From an uncultured Sutterella sp. (lineage in GTDB: Bacteria; Pseudomonadota; Gammaproteobacteria; Burkholderiales; Burkholderiaceae_F), in NCBI GenBank assembly GCA_900754475.1, contig CAAECY010000055.1, positions 1 to 15,049 on the forward strand: 15,049 bases of DNA. The letters run 5' to 3'. The notes below the pieces were generated by a model. It saw only the letters and a list, made by a program, of their open reading frames with translations. It searched no databases and was not told the origin of the DNA. How positions within the stretch are numbered: position 1 is the first letter of the stretch; every line of letters begins with the position of its first letter. Positions 13,264 to 15,049 of the stretch are shown here, piece after piece. The position numbers and the translations under genes were made by a program.

Positions 13264-14259
13264 TCAGCGGGCGAGGAAAAGCGCGACGCTCTTCAGTTCC
13301 ACCCACGGATCGCTGTCGCGGTCGGGCACCGGCAGGCCCTTGGCGAGTCGGTCGATTTCGGCGAGGATGAGAAGCGCGGCTTCGAGCTTTTTCATCGTAA
13401 GCCGTCGGGCGGCGCGCTGCAGTTCGGGCGTAGCGAAGACCCCCTGCGCGCGGCTTTGCCCCGCGTCGTAGGCGGCGCGCAGCTTCGCGATGTTGCGCAC
13501 GTGCCCCGTAAAGAAAACGAGCACCATCGGGAGCGCCTCGGCCTGCGCTTCGAGGCCGTCGACGATGCGGGCGGCGCGCTCGGGTTCGCCGAGCGAAACG
13601 CTCTTGTTAAGCGACGCCGCGTCGAAGCGCGAGCAGTTGCTCACGCCCGCTTCGATTTGGTCGAGCGTCAATTCGCCTTCGGGGTAAAGGAGCGCGAGCT
13701 TTTCGACTTCCTGGCTTGCGGCAAGGAGGTTCCCTTCGACAAGGTCCGCGAAAGCTTCGAGCGCCTCCCGCGAGGCGCTTTGCTTGTGGCGCGCCATGCG
13801 TTTCGCGAGCCACCCGGGCAGAGCCGGCCGCTCGACGGGCGAACAGTCGACGACGGTCGACGCGCGGCTCACCGCCGTCCACCAGGCGCTCTTTTGCGTC
13901 TGCCAGTCGACCTCGGGGACGGAGAAAATCGTGACGACCCCGTCGTAGGGGTGCGCGACGTACTTGGTGAGCACGTCCGTGCCCGTTGTCCCCGGGCGGG
14001 GGCTCGCAAGCCGCACTTCGATGATTTTCTGCGAGGCGAACATCCCCATGGCGGCCGCGGCGTCGGGGAGCTGCGACCAGTCGGAGCGGGCGGAAAGATC
14101 GAGCACCTCGCGGTCCTCGTAACCGAGCTCGCGCGCGCGGAGACGGATCGCGTCGACGCTTTCGAGCTTCAGCAGTTCGTCCGCCCCCGTCACGAGCCAG
14201 AAGGGTTCGAGCGATTTGCGTCCGGCCAGGTAGTCGGCGAGTTGATGGGCGTTGGGCAT
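13264..14259 (-). CDS. holA: DNA polymerase III subunit delta
   Basis: Clamp-loader subunit that opens the beta sliding clamp at primed sites. From the ATG at 14259 it has 331 residues (E. coli 343). It begins MPNAHQLADYLAGRKSLEPFWLVTGADELLK, the typical delta N-terminus. The AAA+-like domain shows FASQKIIEVRLASP (about 74-87), where clamp-interacting residues of the family lie. The C-terminal collar domain contains VEGNLLAASQEVEKLALLYP, characteristic of HolA. The Shine-Dalgarno TGAGGAG overlaps the lptE stop codon and the gap is only 8 nt, so translation is coupled. The frame is open upstream to 15015, through lptE in another frame; that extension is a high-GC artefact. Confidence 0.95.
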   Translation of the reverse strand: MPNAHQLADYLAGRKSLEPFWLVTGADELLKLESVDAIRLRARELGYEDREVLDLSARSDWSQLPDAAAAMGMFASQKIIEVRLASPRPGTTGTDVLTKYVAHPYDGVVTIFSVPEVDWQTQKSAWWTAVSRASTVVDCSPVERPALPGWLAKRMARHKQSASREALEAFADLVEGNLLAASQEVEKLALLYPEGELTLDQIEAGVSNCSRFDAASLNKSVSLGEPERAARIVDGLEAQAEALPMVLVFFTGHVRNIAKLRAAYDAGQSRAQGVFATPELQRAARRLTMKKLEAALLILAEIDRLAKGLPVPDRDSDPWVELKSVALFLAR

Positions 14260-14267
14260 GCGACTCC

Positions 14268-14777
14268 TCAGGATTCGGGCGACTTCGCCGCTTCGAGGCA
14301 ACGGACGACCTGAGCGAGGATGTCGGATTCCATGTCGCCGTAGAGGATCTCTTCTTCCTTTTCGCGCGAGAGGAATTCGCTTTCCGAGTAGGAGAGGTCG
14401 CGCGTCGTCGTGAGGGTCGTCGCTTCGATGAATTCGAACCCGTCGGGCGAAGTGACGCGGAACTGCATCGAGAGCGTGAGCTCGTACTCGCGCGCGCGAC
14501 CGAGCGCGTTGATCGAAAGAATGTCGCGTTCGCGCCGCATGTCGAGGAGTTCGAAGACGGCTTCGGCCTCTTCGGGACGCGAGACGATGCGAACGTTCGA
14601 GCCCGCTTCGATCGTGCGGGTGAGCTGAGCGGCAAAGCGCGTGTTCTCGCGCATCTGGAGGTAAAGGGTCGAGAAGGGCGCGGTGAAGTTGCCGCGCAGG
14701 CGGAAGCCGCATCCCGACGAAAGGAGGAGGGCGCCCGCAAGGGCAAGCATCGTACGGCGCTGAAGCGGTTGAGTCAT
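14268..14777 (-). CDS. lptE: LPS-assembly lipoprotein LptE
   Basis: Outer-membrane lipoprotein that plugs the LptD barrel and helps deliver lipopolysaccharide to the cell surface. The start at 14777 (MTQPLQRRTMLALAG) gives 169 residues with a short basic signal, a hydrophobic stretch and the cysteine in LLLSSGCGFRLRG. CGFRLRG followed by PFSTLYLQM is the LptE family hallmark. An upstream start at 14849 (TTG) would add 24 basic residues before the signal and is unlikely. The lipobox has Ser, not Leu, at -3, which is atypical. It is first in an operon with holA and proA. leuS, the usual gene before lptE in this group, is not in the window; a group II intron end lies there instead. Confidence 0.9.
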   Translation of the reverse strand: MTQPLQRRTMLALAGALLLSSGCGFRLRGNFTAPFSTLYLQMRENTRFAAQLTRTIEAGSNVRIVSRPEEAEAVFELLDMRRERDILSINALGRAREYELTLSMQFRVTSPDGFEFIEATTLTTTRDLSYSESEFLSREKEEEILYGDMESDILAQVVRCLEAAKSPES

Positions 14778-14841
14778 CCATGTCCGGCGCAGGGCCGCCC
14801 CGCTCTTTCGGAGGGGACGGGCGCGCCGCCTTTTCTTCGGT

Positions 14842-14887
14842 AAAAACAAATCGGGCGCGGCATCGAACGGGGGTCGACGGGCGCCGA
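14842..14887 (-). terminator. Possible attenuator or terminator in the lptE leader
   Basis: On the minus strand TCGGCGC (14887-14881) pairs with GCGCCCGA (14858-14851), with one bulged C and a 22-nt loop, and is followed by TTTGTTTTT (14850-14842). It lies between the possible -10 at 14903-14908 and lptE. Confidence 0.35.
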
Positions 14888-14902
14888 AGGAGGTTGCAAT
14901 CG

Positions 14903-14908
14903 ATTCTA
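14903..14908 (-). promoter_or_regulatory. Possible -10 box for lptE-holA-proA
   Basis: Minus-strand TAGAAT, in the context GTTAGAATCG, 126 nt before lptE and outside the intron end. No recognisable -35 is present, so confidence is low. Confidence 0.25.
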
Positions 14909-14967
14909 ACGAAAGGCGGCGCGGGCCGTCGGCTGCGGGCGAAAGGAGAGGGGATGCGAGGTCGCAA

Positions 14968-15049
14968 ATCGGGTAGGAGGCGCAGGGATGTCCCCGCGCC
15001 GTCCTCCCACACCACCCACCGTACGGTTCTCGTAGTGGGCGGTTACTCA
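14968..15049 (-). mobile_element. 3' end of a group II intron (domains V and VI), cut by the window edge
   Basis: Read on the minus strand. A domain V-like hairpin (15042-15012) has 8-bp lower arms CCGCCCAC and GTGGGTGG. These include a CGC triad paired with GTG through a central G-U, four pairs between triad and bulge, a 2-nt CG bulge and an upper TACG/CGTA stem. A 3-nt linker (TGT) follows. A domain VI-like hairpin then has the outer stem GGGAGGA/TCCTACCC and the inner stem GGCGCGGGG-ACAT-CCCTGCGCC. A single bulged A (14974) lies 7 nt from the proposed 3' end CCCGAT (14968), as expected for a lariat branch point. At 31 nt the domain V is shorter than the usual 34. The intron body and reverse transcriptase would lie beyond the right edge. 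Confidence 0.6.

Noticed and set aside
11871..13370. Long plus-strand frame opposite proA
   Set aside because: Antisense shadow of proA: composition dominated by Arg, Val, Asp and His, and no recognisable domain.
14260..15015. Long open extension upstream of HolA (about 250 codons)
   Set aside because: It overlaps lptE in another frame and is Arg/Pro-rich, as expected for a shadow frame in GC-rich DNA; HolA begins properly at 14259 behind a good ribosome binding site.

Overview
The window looks like a chromosomal core segment of a GC-rich betaproteobacterium. The operon order (lptE-holA-proA; rpsP-rimM-trmD-rplS), the RlmL-type methyltransferase without a fused RlmK half, and the general protein style suggest Burkholderiales, most likely Sutterellaceae (Sutterella and relatives from animal guts). 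The family placement is an inference from protein character only; no database was searched.

Layout, left to right. Positions 4-1951 (+) hold the end of a glycerol-3-phosphate ABC importer operon: the UgpE permease and UgpC ATPase, with the other subunits presumably off the left edge. At 2074-2508 (+) is a small YqaA/DedA-like membrane protein. At 2783-4483 (+) are etfB and etfA, the two subunits of electron transfer flavoprotein. At 4632-6871 (+) is the conserved rpsP-rimM-trmD-rplS operon, with a clear sigma70-type promoter in front and a strong terminator behind. Unusually, a 211-nt untranslated and highly foldable spacer separates rpsP from rimM. At 7190-8293 (+) is a metal-dependent polyol/hydroxy-acid dehydrogenase of the GldA/HcxA group. 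Facing it at 8477-9685 (-) is rlmL, a 23S rRNA guanine methyltransferase. A 405-nt untranslated region full of inverted repeats separates rlmL from a divergent flavin reductase (10091-10897, +) that resembles the reductase half of flavohaemoglobin. On the minus strand lie periplasmic Cu/Zn superoxide dismutase (sodC, 11091-11663), then the operon lptE-holA-proA (14777 down to 11913). At the extreme right, on the minus strand, is what looks like the 3' end (domains V and VI) of a group II intron; its body lies outside the window.

Functional themes are glycerol-3-phosphate uptake and possibly polyol oxidation, flavin-based electron transfer (EtfAB, flavin reductase), oxidative defence (SodC), translation and ribosome maturation (S16, RimM, TrmD, L19, RlmL), outer-membrane LPS assembly (LptE), replication (HolA) and proline synthesis (ProA).

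The coding genes are all recognisable families. The unusual material is in the spacers: a candidate transcription switch between rpsP and rimM, an inverted repeat enclosing a Fur-like site and promoter in front of sodC, a dyad over the promoter of the dehydrogenase gene, 21-bp-spaced direct repeats at the etfB start site, a block of four 10-bp tandem repeats after rplS, and the group II intron tail.
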